Source: Paraburkholderia kururiensis (GTDB lineage Bacteria; Pseudomonadota; Gammaproteobacteria; Burkholderiales; Burkholderiaceae). From it: a stretch of 64,000 bases of DNA. Shown piece by piece: positions 16,458 through 25,060 of the stretch. The position numbers were made by a program, and so were the translations under genes. Position 1 is the stretch's first letter. The number at the start of each line of letters is the position of its first letter. Under the pieces are notes generated by a model, which was not told where the DNA came from, searched no databases, and was given only the letters and a program-made list of their open reading frames with translations. Location: the NCBI RefSeq assembly GCF_034424375.1, contig NZ_CP139965.1:3348001-3412000 (forward strand), given 5' to 3'.

Positions 16458-18785
16458 TCACTCGGTCTCGCGCGAGGGCACGAGAATTTCGCGATTGCCG
16501 TTGGACGACATTGCCGATACGAGCCCCGACTGCTCCATCTGCTCCAGCAACCGCGCCGCGCGGTTGTAGCCGATACGCAGATGGCGCTGCACGAGCGAGA
16601 TGGACGCGCGGCGATTCTTGATCACCACCTCCACGGCCTGGTCGTAAAGCGGGTCGGACTCGCCGCCTGCCGCGCCGGTTCCCTCGCCCGCGGACCCTTC
16701 GTCGCCCTCGCCCGCCAGGCCGCCTTCGAGCAGCCCCTCGATGTAATTCGGCTCGCCGTGCTCCTTGAGCTTTTCCACCACGCGGTGCACTTCCTCGTCG
16801 GAGACGAATGCGCCGTGCACGCGCACCGGCAGGCCGGTGCCGGGCGGCAGGTAGAGCATGTCGCCCATGCCGAGCAGCGACTCCGCGCCCTGCTGGTCGA
16901 GAATGGTGCGCGAGTCGATCTTCGAAGACACCTGGAACGCGATGCGCGTCGGCACGTTGGCCTTGATGAGCCCCGTGATCACGTCCACGGACGGACGCTG
17001 CGTCGCAAGAATCAGGTGAATGCCCGCCGCGCGCGCCTTTTGCGCGATGCGAGCAATCAGTTCTTCGACCTTCTTGCCGACCACCATCATCAGGTCGGCG
17101 AGTTCGTCGATCACGACGACGATATGCGGCAGCTTCGCGAGCGGCTCGGGATCGTCGGGCGTGAGGCTGAACGGATTCGGAATCTTCTCTTCGCGCTTCG
17201 TCGCTTCGTCGATCTTGTTGTTGTAGCCCGCCAGATTGCGCACGCCCAGCTTGCTCATGAGCTTGTAGCGGCGCTCCATCTCGGCCACGGTCCAGTTGAG
17301 CGCGTTGCCGGCCTGGCGCATGTCGGTGACCACGGGGCACAGCAGATGCGGAATGCCTTCGTAGACGCTCATTTCGAGCATCTTCGGGTCGATCAGGATC
17401 ATGCGGACCTGCTCGGCGGTCGCCTTGTAGAGCAGCGAGAGGATCATCGCGTTGATCCCCACCGACTTGCCAGAGCCGGTCGTGCCGGCCACGAGCAGGT
17501 GCGGCATCTTCGCGAGGTCCGCGCACACCGGCTTGCCGCCGATGTCCTTGCCGAGGCCCATCGTCAGCATGGACGGTGCGTCGCCATAGACGCTCGATCC
17601 CAGGATCTCGGAAAGGCGCACGGTCTGGCGGCGCTGGTTCGGCAGTTCCAGCGCCATGTAGTTCTTGCCCGGAATCGTTTCGACCACGCGGATCGACACG
17701 AGCGAGAGCGAGCGCGCGAGGTCCTTCGCGAGGTTCACGATCTGGCTGCCCTTCACGCCCACCGCCGGCTCGATTTCGTAGCGCGTCACGACGGGACCGG
17801 GGTAGGCCGCCACGACGCTCACGTCGACGCCGAAGTCCTTGAGCTTCTTTTCGATCAGACGCGACGTGAATTCGAGCGTGTCCGGCGAAATGGTTTCCTG
17901 CGAGGCCGGCGGCGGATCGAGCAGCGCAATGGGCGGCAGCGTGGAGTCGCCCGGCAGGTCGGTGAAGAGCGGCACCTGGCGTTCCTTCTCGACGCGTTCC
18001 GAACGCTGAGGCGCGACAGGCGGCACGATGGTGACCGGCTCGTGCTCTTCGATCTTCACGCGGCTCTGTTCTACCTTGCCTTCGCGCTTGACCGCCGCGG
18101 CCTCGCCGAGCTTGCGGTCGCGGCCCGCCTCGCGGCGCAGCTTCGCGAGCGTGACGGCCGAAATGATGGAGTCGCCCACCTTTTCGGCCACCGAAAGCCA
18201 CGAGAAGCGGAAATACAGCGAAAGACCCACGGCGAGCAGCACCAGCAAAGCCAGCGTGCCGCCTGTGAACCCAAGCGCGTGCGAAACGCCGCGCGCCACG
18301 GCTTCGCCGATCACGCCGCCTGGCGCGCGCGGCAGCGGCACCTTGAGCGACCACATGCGCAGCGCCTCGATGCCGTCGCAGGCGAGCAGCACCACGACGA
18401 ACGCCACGGCTTCGGCCAGCCAGCCATGGTCGCGCGGCGTATCTTCGTCTTCGATCGTCTCGCGCGTGATGCGCCGGTAGTTGGCCGAAATACGCCGGGC
18501 GAGCAGCACGACCCACCAGTAGGCGGACAGGCCGAACAGCAGCAGCAGAATGTCCGAGGTCCACGCCCCGACGCGGCCCGCCCAGTTCGAGATGTGATCG
18601 ACCTGAGCAGCGTGGGTCCAGCTCGGATCCCGCCGGCTGTAGCTGACGAGCGCCATCAGCAGGAAAACGCCGAGCGCGACCTGCAAAATCCAGCGGATTT
18701 CGGTGAAAAGACGCGACATGCGATGCGGCAATGCCTGCGCATTCGTCGCGTTGGTGGCGTTCGTCGAATAGGGAGTTTTGGCCAT
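16458..18785 (-). CDS. ftsK: DNA translocase FtsK
   Basis: A 775-residue septal DNA pump that segregates chromosome termini and activates XerCD at dif. The N-terminus has four hydrophobic segments within residues 25-190. A short charged linker leads to the motor, with Walker A VAGTTGSGKSVGINAM near residue 435 and Walker B HIVVVIDELADLMMV. The C-terminal gamma winged helix (YDQAVEVVIKNRRASISLVQRHL) reads KOPS sites. The start at MAKTPYSTN is used; MSRLFTEIRW 22 codons on is an alternative. The linker is short compared with E. coli FtsK. Confidence 0.95.
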   Translation of the reverse strand: MAKTPYSTNATNATNAQALPHRMSRLFTEIRWILQVALGVFLLMALVSYSRRDPSWTHAAQVDHISNWAGRVGAWTSDILLLLFGLSAYWWVVLLARRISANYRRITRETIEDEDTPRDHGWLAEAVAFVVVLLACDGIEALRMWSLKVPLPRAPGGVIGEAVARGVSHALGFTGGTLALLVLLAVGLSLYFRFSWLSVAEKVGDSIISAVTLAKLRREAGRDRKLGEAAAVKREGKVEQSRVKIEEHEPVTIVPPVAPQRSERVEKERQVPLFTDLPGDSTLPPIALLDPPPASQETISPDTLEFTSRLIEKKLKDFGVDVSVVAAYPGPVVTRYEIEPAVGVKGSQIVNLAKDLARSLSLVSIRVVETIPGKNYMALELPNQRRQTVRLSEILGSSVYGDAPSMLTMGLGKDIGGKPVCADLAKMPHLLVAGTTGSGKSVGINAMILSLLYKATAEQVRMILIDPKMLEMSVYEGIPHLLCPVVTDMRQAGNALNWTVAEMERRYKLMSKLGVRNLAGYNNKIDEATKREEKIPNPFSLTPDDPEPLAKLPHIVVVIDELADLMMVVGKKVEELIARIAQKARAAGIHLILATQRPSVDVITGLIKANVPTRIAFQVSSKIDSRTILDQQGAESLLGMGDMLYLPPGTGLPVRVHGAFVSDEEVHRVVEKLKEHGEPNYIEGLLEGGLAGEGDEGSAGEGTGAAGGESDPLYDQAVEVVIKNRRASISLVQRHLRIGYNRAARLLEQMEQSGLVSAMSSNGNREILVPSRETE

Positions 18786-19056
18786 TGATCCTGGTGGTGC
18801 TGATCCTTCATGCAGCCGCGGCACGGGCGTGCGCGCCGGCTGCGGCGGGGCAGCCGTGGTGGCGGCGGGTGCCCGTTCTGCGATCCGGGCTATTGTAAAC
18901 GCGTTGCAGGAGCCGGGGCTGTAAATGACGGTAACGGCCCGCACACCGCCGCCTGCGACTCCATGACGCCGCGTGCCGCCTCACGTAACCCGATTCTGGC
19001 CCGGCGCTATCGCCGCGATCGGAAAGCTTCATGAAGCGGCGCCCAGCCCCCACCTT

Positions 19057-19062
19057 TATAAT
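19057..19062 (+). promoter_or_regulatory. candidate -10 element upstream of trxB
   Basis: A consensus TATAAT lies 127 bp before the trxB start in the 404-bp divergent ftsK-trxB intergenic region. No convincing -35 is seen at 16-18 bp. Nothing else in 18786-19189 is recognised. Confidence 0.35.
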
Positions 19063-19189
19063 CGCGCTCTGATACCCAACTGATGTGACAGCTGCCGCTG
19101 TGCCGGCGCGCCTACGCGCCGGGCGCCCGGGTGGCCTCGAAGGCTACGCGAAGCGCGCATTTACCCGAATATCGTTACGGATTTCGATC

Positions 19190-20185
19190 ATGTCATCACG
19201 CAAACACGCCAAAGTCCTGATTCTCGGTTCCGGCCCGGCCGGCTATACGGCCGCTGTCTACGCGGCGCGCGCGAACCTCTCGCCGCTGCTCATCACCGGA
19301 CTCGCGCAGGGCGGCCAGTTGATGACCACGACCGACGTCGAAAACTGGCCTGCAGACCCGAACGGCGTGCAGGGCCCCGAACTGATGCAGCGCTTTCTCG
19401 AGCATGCGGAGCGCTTCAACACCGAAATCGTGTTCGACCACATCCACACGGCGAAGCTGGATGAGAAGCCGATTCGCCTGATCGGCGACTCGGGCGAATA
19501 CACGTGCGACGCGCTCATCATCGCCACCGGCGCCTCCGCGCAGTATCTCGGCCTGCCTTCGGAAGAGGCGTTCATGGGCCGCGGCGTATCGGCCTGCGCA
19601 ACGTGCGACGGCTTCTTCTACCGGCAGCAGCACGTCGCCGTGGTGGGCGGCGGCAATACGGCGGTCGAGGAAGCGCTCTACCTCGCCGGCATCGCGAAGA
19701 AGGTCACGGTCATCCACCGCCGCGACAAGTTCCGCGCGGAGCCGATCCTGATCGACCGCCTGCTCGAGAAGGAAAAGGAAGGCGTGGTCGAGATCAAGTG
19801 GAACCACGTGCTGGACGAAGTGAAGGGCGACGACTCGGGCGTGAACGGTCTGCGGATCAAGCACGTCCAGACCGGCGCGACGACCGACATCGAACTGCAA
19901 GGCCTCTTCGTCGCGATCGGCCACAAGCCGAACACCGACATCTTCGCGGGCCAGCTCGAAATGAAGAACGGCTACATCATCACGAACGGCGGTCTGAACG
20001 GCAATGCGACCGGCACGAGCGTGCCGGGCGTGTTCGCGGCCGGCGACGTGCAAGACCACGTGTATCGCCAAGCGATCACGAGCGCGGGCACGGGCTGCAT
20101 GGCCGCGCTCGACGCGCAGCGCTATCTCGAAAGCATCCACGAAGTGAGCGCACCGCACGTGATGAGCCAGGAAGCAGACCGCTAA
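19190..20185 (+). CDS. trxB: thioredoxin-disulfide reductase
   Basis: A 331-residue FAD/NADPH flavoenzyme that reduces thioredoxin. It has the FAD motif ILGSGPAGYTAAVYAAR, the redox-active pair in ACATCDGFFY, the NADPH motif VVGGGNTAVEEALYL and the C-terminal GVFAAGDVQDHVYRQ. Length is normal. The ATG at 19190 is chosen over an upstream in-frame ATG because residues before MSSRKHAKVLILG are not conserved in this family. Confidence 0.96.
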   Translation: MSSRKHAKVLILGSGPAGYTAAVYAARANLSPLLITGLAQGGQLMTTTDVENWPADPNGVQGPELMQRFLEHAERFNTEIVFDHIHTAKLDEKPIRLIGDSGEYTCDALIIATGASAQYLGLPSEEAFMGRGVSACATCDGFFYRQQHVAVVGGGNTAVEEALYLAGIAKKVTVIHRRDKFRAEPILIDRLLEKEKEGVVEIKWNHVLDEVKGDDSGVNGLRIKHVQTGATTDIELQGLFVAIGHKPNTDIFAGQLEMKNGYIITNGGLNGNATGTSVPGVFAAGDVQDHVYRQAITSAGTGCMAALDAQRYLESIHEVSAPHVMSQEADR

Positions 20186-20195
20186 AGCAGGCACG

Positions 20196-20215
20196 GGCCG
20201 GCAGCGCTGCCGGCC
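20196..20215. terminator. possible terminator hairpin after trxB
   Basis: A perfect 20-bp palindrome, GGCCGGCAGC joined to GCTGCCGGCC, lies 10 bp past the trxB stop codon. It can form an 8-bp GC stem with a GCGC loop. There is no T-run, so termination is uncertain. Confidence 0.4.
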
Positions 20216-20430
20216 TGCACGAACCGTCCGCGGCCGGGCCGCTAGAATAGCGTTCTGGATGTGAAACCAGGCGGGCGGTGCATCGAATGAGGGCCGCAGG
20301 CGAATCGCCGCGGCCCTTATGCGTTGCGCGCGGCGAGCCGCACTCTGCCGCGCCGCCTTCACGCCGTCGAAACACCCGGCAGCACCGCACGTCGTTTTAT
20401 CGCCTCAGCTATTCGCAGCCCGTCACCGCC

Positions 20431-21216
20431 ATGCCGAAAAACGTCCCTCATCCGGGCGAACCGAAGCGCCCGCGCGCCACGGCGCAACCACCCGTGCCCA
20501 GCGCCGCGCCGGCTGCGTCGGCGACGCCCACGCCTCAAGCGTCGACCGGACTCGCCGGGCTCGGCGCATTGCGCGACGCGCTAAAGGCCGACGCCGCGCG
20601 CCGCGAGCGCGAACGGGCGGTTGCGGCGCAGACGCGCCGCGAAGCCGCAGCGGACGCGGACCTGTTCCGCCGCGAAATCGGCGCTGTGTCGCCCCTCTCG
20701 GCTCCGGTGCGCGCGCCGCGCACGGTTACGCCGCCTGTGCCGCTGCCGTTGCAGACGCGGCGCGACGAAGAAGCCGTGCTGCACGAAGCCATTTCCGACG
20801 AATTCGATCCGGAAGCCCTGCTCGATACCGACGACACGCTCTACTACCATCGCCCCGGCATCAGCGCCGAGGTCGTGCGCAAACTGCGGCGCGGCGCCTG
20901 GATCGTGCAGGCGCAACTCGACTTGCACGGCATGCGCCGCGACGAGGCGCGCGAGGCACTGCAGGCGTTCATCCGCGAATCTGTGAAGCGCGGCCTGCGC
21001 TGCCTGCGCGTAATTCACGGCAAGGGGCTCGGTTCGGTGGGCAAGGAGCCGGTCCTGAAGGGCAAGGTGCGCACGTGGCTCGTGCAGAAAGAAGAGGTGA
21101 TCGCCTTCTGCGAGGCTCGTGGCCACGATGGTGGATCGGGTGCCGTGCTCGTTCTGCTGCAACCGCGGCTCGCCAATCCGCAAAGCGCGGCGATCAAACC
21201 CGGGCTCGAACCTTGA
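20431..21216 (+). CDS. Smr-domain protein (endonuclease MutS2 C-terminal-like)
   Basis: A 261-residue protein. The N-terminal 95 residues are low complexity and rich in Pro, Ala and Arg. They are followed by a conserved linker (LLDTDDTLYYHRPGI) and a C-terminal Smr domain with the diagnostic DLHGMRRDEAREAL, RVIHGKGLG and the final VLVLLQPR strand. Stand-alone Smr proteins of the SmrA/YdaL type are DNA or RNA nicking endonucleases. The start at MPKNVPHPGEP is preferred. It is transcribed with or just after trxB. Confidence 0.88.
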   Translation: MPKNVPHPGEPKRPRATAQPPVPSAAPAASATPTPQASTGLAGLGALRDALKADAARRERERAVAAQTRREAAADADLFRREIGAVSPLSAPVRAPRTVTPPVPLPLQTRRDEEAVLHEAISDEFDPEALLDTDDTLYYHRPGISAEVVRKLRRGAWIVQAQLDLHGMRRDEAREALQAFIRESVKRGLRCLRVIHGKGLGSVGKEPVLKGKVRTWLVQKEEVIAFCEARGHDGGSGAVLVLLQPRLANPQSAAIKPGLEP

Positions 21217-21286
21217 GCCGGGCCGTCATTCAGGCCTCCCATCCGGCGCCGATCCGAGTCGTTCATCCAGCCTCCACGGAGTACCG

Positions 21287-21910
21287 GTGATTCATCCGCG
21301 CCTCACGCTCGCGCTTTCGCTCATGGAAGCGCTCGCCATCTTCGCCTACGCCATCTCCGGCTTCATCGAAGCGCGCAAACGCCGGCTCGACGCCGTGGGC
21401 ATGTTCCTCGTCGCGATGGCGAGTGCATTCGGCGGCGGTACCGTGCGCGACGTGCTGCTCGAGCGCCGGCCGTTCTACTGGGTCGAGCATCAGGACTACG
21501 TGATCGCGATCTTCGGGCTGTCGCTCTTTGCGCCGTGGCTGCTGAAGTGGGCCACACGTCTTATTTCGGAGCGCACGCTGCTCGTGGCCGACGCCATCGG
21601 TCTCGGGCTCTTCAGCATTTCGGGGACGTCGCTTGCCATCGACGCCCAATTGCCCTGGTTCACCTGCGTGATGATGGGCGTGGTGACGGGGGTGTTCGGC
21701 GGCGTCTTGCGCGACGTGCTCTGCAACGAGGTGCCGCTGATCCTGCGCGATTCGCGGCCCTATGCGACCTGCGCGTTCGCGGGCTGCTGCCTCTACGTGC
21801 TGCTCGCCAGAAGCAGTTTCGACAACGTCTATAGCGTGCTGATCGCCACGGCCTTCATTCTGCTGGCGCGGCTCGTCACGTTCCGGCTCGACGTGCGGCT
21901 TCCGCATTGA
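21287..21910 (+). CDS. trimeric intracellular cation channel (TRIC) family protein
   Basis: A 207-residue membrane protein of the UPF0126/TRIC family (YicG-like), forming a trimeric potassium-permeable channel. It has two repeats of three helices, each with the glycine-rich motif: SAFGGGTVRDVLL in the first and VTGVFGGVLRDVL in the second. About seven hydrophobic segments are visible. The start codon is GTG with a GGAG site five bases upstream. An ATG 12 codons later is the alternative. It lies 70 bp after the Smr gene. Confidence 0.88.
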   Translation: MIHPRLTLALSLMEALAIFAYAISGFIEARKRRLDAVGMFLVAMASAFGGGTVRDVLLERRPFYWVEHQDYVIAIFGLSLFAPWLLKWATRLISERTLLVADAIGLGLFSISGTSLAIDAQLPWFTCVMMGVVTGVFGGVLRDVLCNEVPLILRDSRPYATCAFAGCCLYVLLARSSFDNVYSVLIATAFILLARLVTFRLDVRLPH

Positions 21911-21950
21911 GCGGCAGGCGCTTCGCACGAAGCAGGCTCGCCAAACGAAT

Positions 21951-21981
21951 CGAGGCGCCCGGCCAACGCCCGGGCGCCTCG
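21951..21981. terminator. GC-rich hairpin between convergent genes
   Basis: A 12-bp perfect stem (CGAGGCGCCCGG at 21951-21962, CCGGGCGCCTCG at 21970-21981) with a 7-nt loop separates the convergent TRIC-family and ABC ATPase genes. It probably terminates both, although neither side has a long T-run. Confidence 0.6.
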
Positions 21982-22003
21982 CATCACAACGCACTGCCGC
22001 CGG

Positions 22004-23122
22004 TCAGGCGATCCGCTCTTCCGTCGAAGGATCGAACAGCACGGCCTTCGACACATCGAACAGCAGCGTCATGTTCGAGAGCGGCTGCGGGTTCGAACCC
22101 GGATGCACGCGGCTCACAATACGCTTGCCGTTCACCTGCGCGAACACGAGCGTGTCCGGGCCGGTCGGCTCGATCACGTCCACCTTCACCTCCACGGGCT
22201 GCAACTCGCCGCCGTGGCCGTTGTGCGAACTGCGGGCGTCGGTAATACGCTCCGGACGCAGACCCAGAATCACTTCGCGGCCCACGTGCGAGCTCAGCTT
22301 GCCCGCGGCGAACGGCAGGTTCAGCACGGAACGGCCGATGCCCGTGTCGAGTTCGATGCCCACGCCCGTGCCCTGTTCCACCAGCTTGCCCTGAATGAAG
22401 TTCATGGGCGGCGCGCCGATGAAGCCCGCGACGAACAGGTTCGACGGCGAATCGTAGATGTCCTGCGGCGCACCGAACTGCTGGACGATGCCGTCCTTCA
22501 TCACCGCGATGCGATCGCCCAGCGTCATCGCTTCGATCTGGTCGTGCGTCACGTAGACGATCGTCGTGCCGAGGCGCTGGTGCAGCAGCTTGATTTCCGA
22601 GCGCATCTCGATACGCAGCTTCGCGTCGAGGTTCGACAGCGGCTCGTCGAACAGGAACATCACCGGATCGCGCGCGAGCGCACGGCCCATCGCCACACGC
22701 TGGCGCTGGCCGCCCGAGAGCTGGCCCGGCTTGCGGTCGAGCAGGTGCTGGATCTGCAGCATCTGCGAGACGCGGTCCACGATGCGGTTCTGCTCGTCCT
22801 TCGGCACCTTGCGGATGTTGAGGCCGAACGAGATGTTGTCGCGCACCGTCATGGACGGATAGAGCGCGTACGACTGGAACACCATCGCGATGTCGCGGTC
22901 TTTCGGCGAGAGGTTGTTGACCACCTTGCCGTCGATCGCAATCTCGCCCTTCGTGACCGTCTCGAGGCCCGCGATCATGTTGAGCAGCGTCGACTTCCCG
23001 CAGCCCGAGCCGCCCACGAGAATCAGGAACTGCCCGTCTTCGATGTCGATGTTGACGCCCTTCAGAACCGGCACCCCGTTCGGGTAGGTCTTGTACACGT
23101 CACGGATGGAAAGACTTGCCAT
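22004..23122 (-). CDS. ugpC: sugar ABC transporter ATP-binding protein (UgpC/MalK type)
   Basis: A 372-residue ATPase of the CUT1 sugar importers. It has Walker A GGSGCGKSTLL, signature LSGGQRQRVAMGRALARD and Walker B VMFLFDEPLSNLDAK. The C-terminal TOBE/regulatory region (about residues 235-372) is typical of MalK and UgpC. It is the last gene of the operon after the substrate-binding protein and two permeases. By gene order and linkage to zwf-pgl-glk it probably energises glucose or mannose import (GtsD/MalK role); the gene symbol follows the common annotation of this ATPase. Confidence 0.9.
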   Translation of the reverse strand: MASLSIRDVYKTYPNGVPVLKGVNIDIEDGQFLILVGGSGCGKSTLLNMIAGLETVTKGEIAIDGKVVNNLSPKDRDIAMVFQSYALYPSMTVRDNISFGLNIRKVPKDEQNRIVDRVSQMLQIQHLLDRKPGQLSGGQRQRVAMGRALARDPVMFLFDEPLSNLDAKLRIEMRSEIKLLHQRLGTTIVYVTHDQIEAMTLGDRIAVMKDGIVQQFGAPQDIYDSPSNLFVAGFIGAPPMNFIQGKLVEQGTGVGIELDTGIGRSVLNLPFAAGKLSSHVGREVILGLRPERITDARSSHNGHGGELQPVEVKVDVIEPTGPDTLVFAQVNGKRIVSRVHPGSNPQPLSNMTLLFDVSKAVLFDPSTEERIA

Positions 23123-23152
23123 GCTGTGAATCCTCTTCTCTCTGATAGGGTG

Positions 23153-24010
23153 TCAGCCCTTCACCGCGCCGGCGGTGAGGCCGCGCACGAAGTAGCGGCC
23201 GGCGATCACGTAGACGAGCAGTGTGGGCAGCGCGGCGATGATGGCGCCGGCCATGTCGACGTTGTATTCCTTCACGCCGGTGGACGTGTTGACGAGGTTG
23301 TTCAGCGCGACCGTGATCGGCATCGAATCGACGCCCGAAAACACGATGCCGAACAGGAAGTCGTTCCAGATCTGCGTGAACTGCCAGATCAGGCAGACCA
23401 TGAAGATGGGCAGCGAAACCGGCAGCAGGATACGCGCGAAGATCGTGAAGAAACCGGCACCGTCGATGCGCGCGGCCTTCACGAGTTCGGCCGGCACGCT
23501 CACATAGAAGTTGCGGAAGAACATCGTGGTGAACGCGATGCCGTACACCACGTGCACGAACACGAGGCCCGTGATGGTGTTGGCCATACCGAACATGCCT
23601 TGCACGCGCGCCATGGGCAGCAGGATCACCTGGAACGGAATGAAGCAGCCCACCAGCAGCATCGTGAAGAGCGCATCGGCGCCGCGAAAGCGCCAGTGCG
23701 TCAGCACATAGCCATTGAACGCGCCGATCAGCGACGAGATCAGCACCGCGGGCACCACCATGCGCACGGAGTTCAGGAAGAACGGCTTCATGCCGTCGCA
23801 ACGCACGCCGGTGCAGGCTTCGCTCCACGCCTTCACCCACGGTGCCACGGTCCAGTGCGACGGCGGCGTCAGCAGGTTGCCGGTGCGCAACTGGTCGATG
23901 TCCTTGAACGACGTGGACACCATCACGTAGATCGGGAACAGGAAATAAAGCGCGAACAGGATCAGCGCCGCGTAAATGACGGCGCGGCTGATCGTCATCT
24001 TAGGCTGCAT
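23153..24010 (-). CDS. gtsC: carbohydrate ABC transporter permease (GtsC-like)
   Basis: A 285-residue inner-membrane permease of the MalG type with six hydrophobic segments. The cytoplasmic EAA loop reads YVSVPAELVKAARIDGAG and couples to the ATPase. The start at MQPKMTISRA overlaps the stop of the upstream permease gene by 11 bp, which indicates coupled translation. It ends 30 bp before the ATPase gene. Its role in glucose or mannose uptake is inferred from the operon. Confidence 0.87.
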   Translation of the reverse strand: MQPKMTISRAVIYAALILFALYFLFPIYVMVSTSFKDIDQLRTGNLLTPPSHWTVAPWVKAWSEACTGVRCDGMKPFFLNSVRMVVPAVLISSLIGAFNGYVLTHWRFRGADALFTMLLVGCFIPFQVILLPMARVQGMFGMANTITGLVFVHVVYGIAFTTMFFRNFYVSVPAELVKAARIDGAGFFTIFARILLPVSLPIFMVCLIWQFTQIWNDFLFGIVFSGVDSMPITVALNNLVNTSTGVKEYNVDMAGAIIAALPTLLVYVIAGRYFVRGLTAGAVKG

Positions 24011-24935
24011 TGCGGGTGCTCCTCGATTCCATATACATGAGCGGCACGAGCACCGCGACGACCGTGGCAAGCATCATTACCGAAGACGCCGCGCCCACGC
24101 CCAGCTGTCCGCGGTTGAACGAGAACGTGTACATGAAGATGGCGGGCAGCGACGACGACGTGCCGGGGCCGCCGGCCGTCAGCGCAACGACGAGGTCGAA
24201 GGTCTTGATGGTGATGTGGCAGAGAATCAGCAGCACGGAAAAGAACACCGGCCGCATGCTGGGAATCACGATCTTGCGGTAGATGGTGGGCAACGTCGCG
24301 CCGTCCACCTGGGCCGCCTTGAAGATCTCGCTGTCCACGCCGCGCAGACCGGCAAGGAAGAGCGCCATGACGAAGCCCGTGGACTGCCACACGGCGGCGA
24401 TCACGATACAGAAGATGGCCTTGTCCGGGTCGCCCAGCCAGTTGAACGAAAAGCTCGTCCAGCCCCAGTCGTGCATCACCTTTTCGAGGCCGAGGCCTGG
24501 ATTGAGGATCCACTGCCACGCCGTGCCCGTCACGATGAACGACAGCGCCATCGGGTACAGGAAGATCGCGCGCAGCGCGCCTTCGTTGCGAATGCGCTGG
24601 TCGAGCAGGATGGCGAGGAAGAGGCCGAGCACCACGCAGATACCGATGAACGGGATGCCGAACCAGCCGAGGTTCTGCGCCGACGTCCACCACACGTCGT
24701 TCTGGAAGAGTTCGCTGTAGCGGTCGAACCCGACGAAGTCGTAACGCGGCATCAGTCGCGAGTTGGTGAGCGACAGATAGCCGGTGATGAGAATGAAACC
24801 GTAGATGAAGACCAGGCTGATCGCGATGCTGGGCGCGAGCACCAGCTTCGGAATCCAGCGGTCGGCAAGCGCGGCCATGGGCGACGCGCGGCGGGCCGCG
24901 GCGTTCTTTCCGTTTCCGCTAAGAGAGGCAGCCAC
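24000..24935 (-). CDS. gtsB: sugar ABC transporter permease (GtsB-like)
   Basis: A 311-residue permease of the MalF type with six hydrophobic segments and the EAA loop GVDSEIFKAAQVDGA. It pairs with the downstream permease to form the membrane channel. It lies 125 bp downstream of the substrate-binding protein gene, and the gap holds a stable hairpin at 25014-25047. Confidence 0.87.
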   Translation of the reverse strand: MAASLSGNGKNAAARRASPMAALADRWIPKLVLAPSIAISLVFIYGFILITGYLSLTNSRLMPRYDFVGFDRYSELFQNDVWWTSAQNLGWFGIPFIGICVVLGLFLAILLDQRIRNEGALRAIFLYPMALSFIVTGTAWQWILNPGLGLEKVMHDWGWTSFSFNWLGDPDKAIFCIVIAAVWQSTGFVMALFLAGLRGVDSEIFKAAQVDGATLPTIYRKIVIPSMRPVFFSVLLILCHITIKTFDLVVALTAGGPGTSSSLPAIFMYTFSFNRGQLGVGAASSVMMLATVVAVLVPLMYMESRSTRNAA

Positions 24936-25013
24936 TACTCGACTCCTGAGCTATGCCGGCGCCTCATGCTGCGCCGGCTGATGTGACTCTGTTGCACTGC
25001 AACCGCTCAACGA

Positions 25014-25047
25014 AACGCCCGGTATGCGCGAGCGTACACCGGGCGTT
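25014..25047 (-). other. intercistronic hairpin between gtsA and gtsB
   Basis: AACGCCCGGT (25014-25023) and ACCGGGCGTT (25038-25047) form a 10-bp perfect stem around a 14-nt loop, 13 bp after the binding-protein stop codon. Hairpins in this position often lower expression of permease genes relative to the binding protein by partial termination or by protecting upstream mRNA. That role is inferred here. Confidence 0.6.
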
Positions 25048-25060
25048 CCGTATTGCACAT

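Noticed and set aside
15595..18564. 989-residue open frame covering lolA and part of ftsK
   Set aside because: The N-terminal two thirds is an out-of-frame reading of ftsK; only the last 250 residues (LolA) are real.
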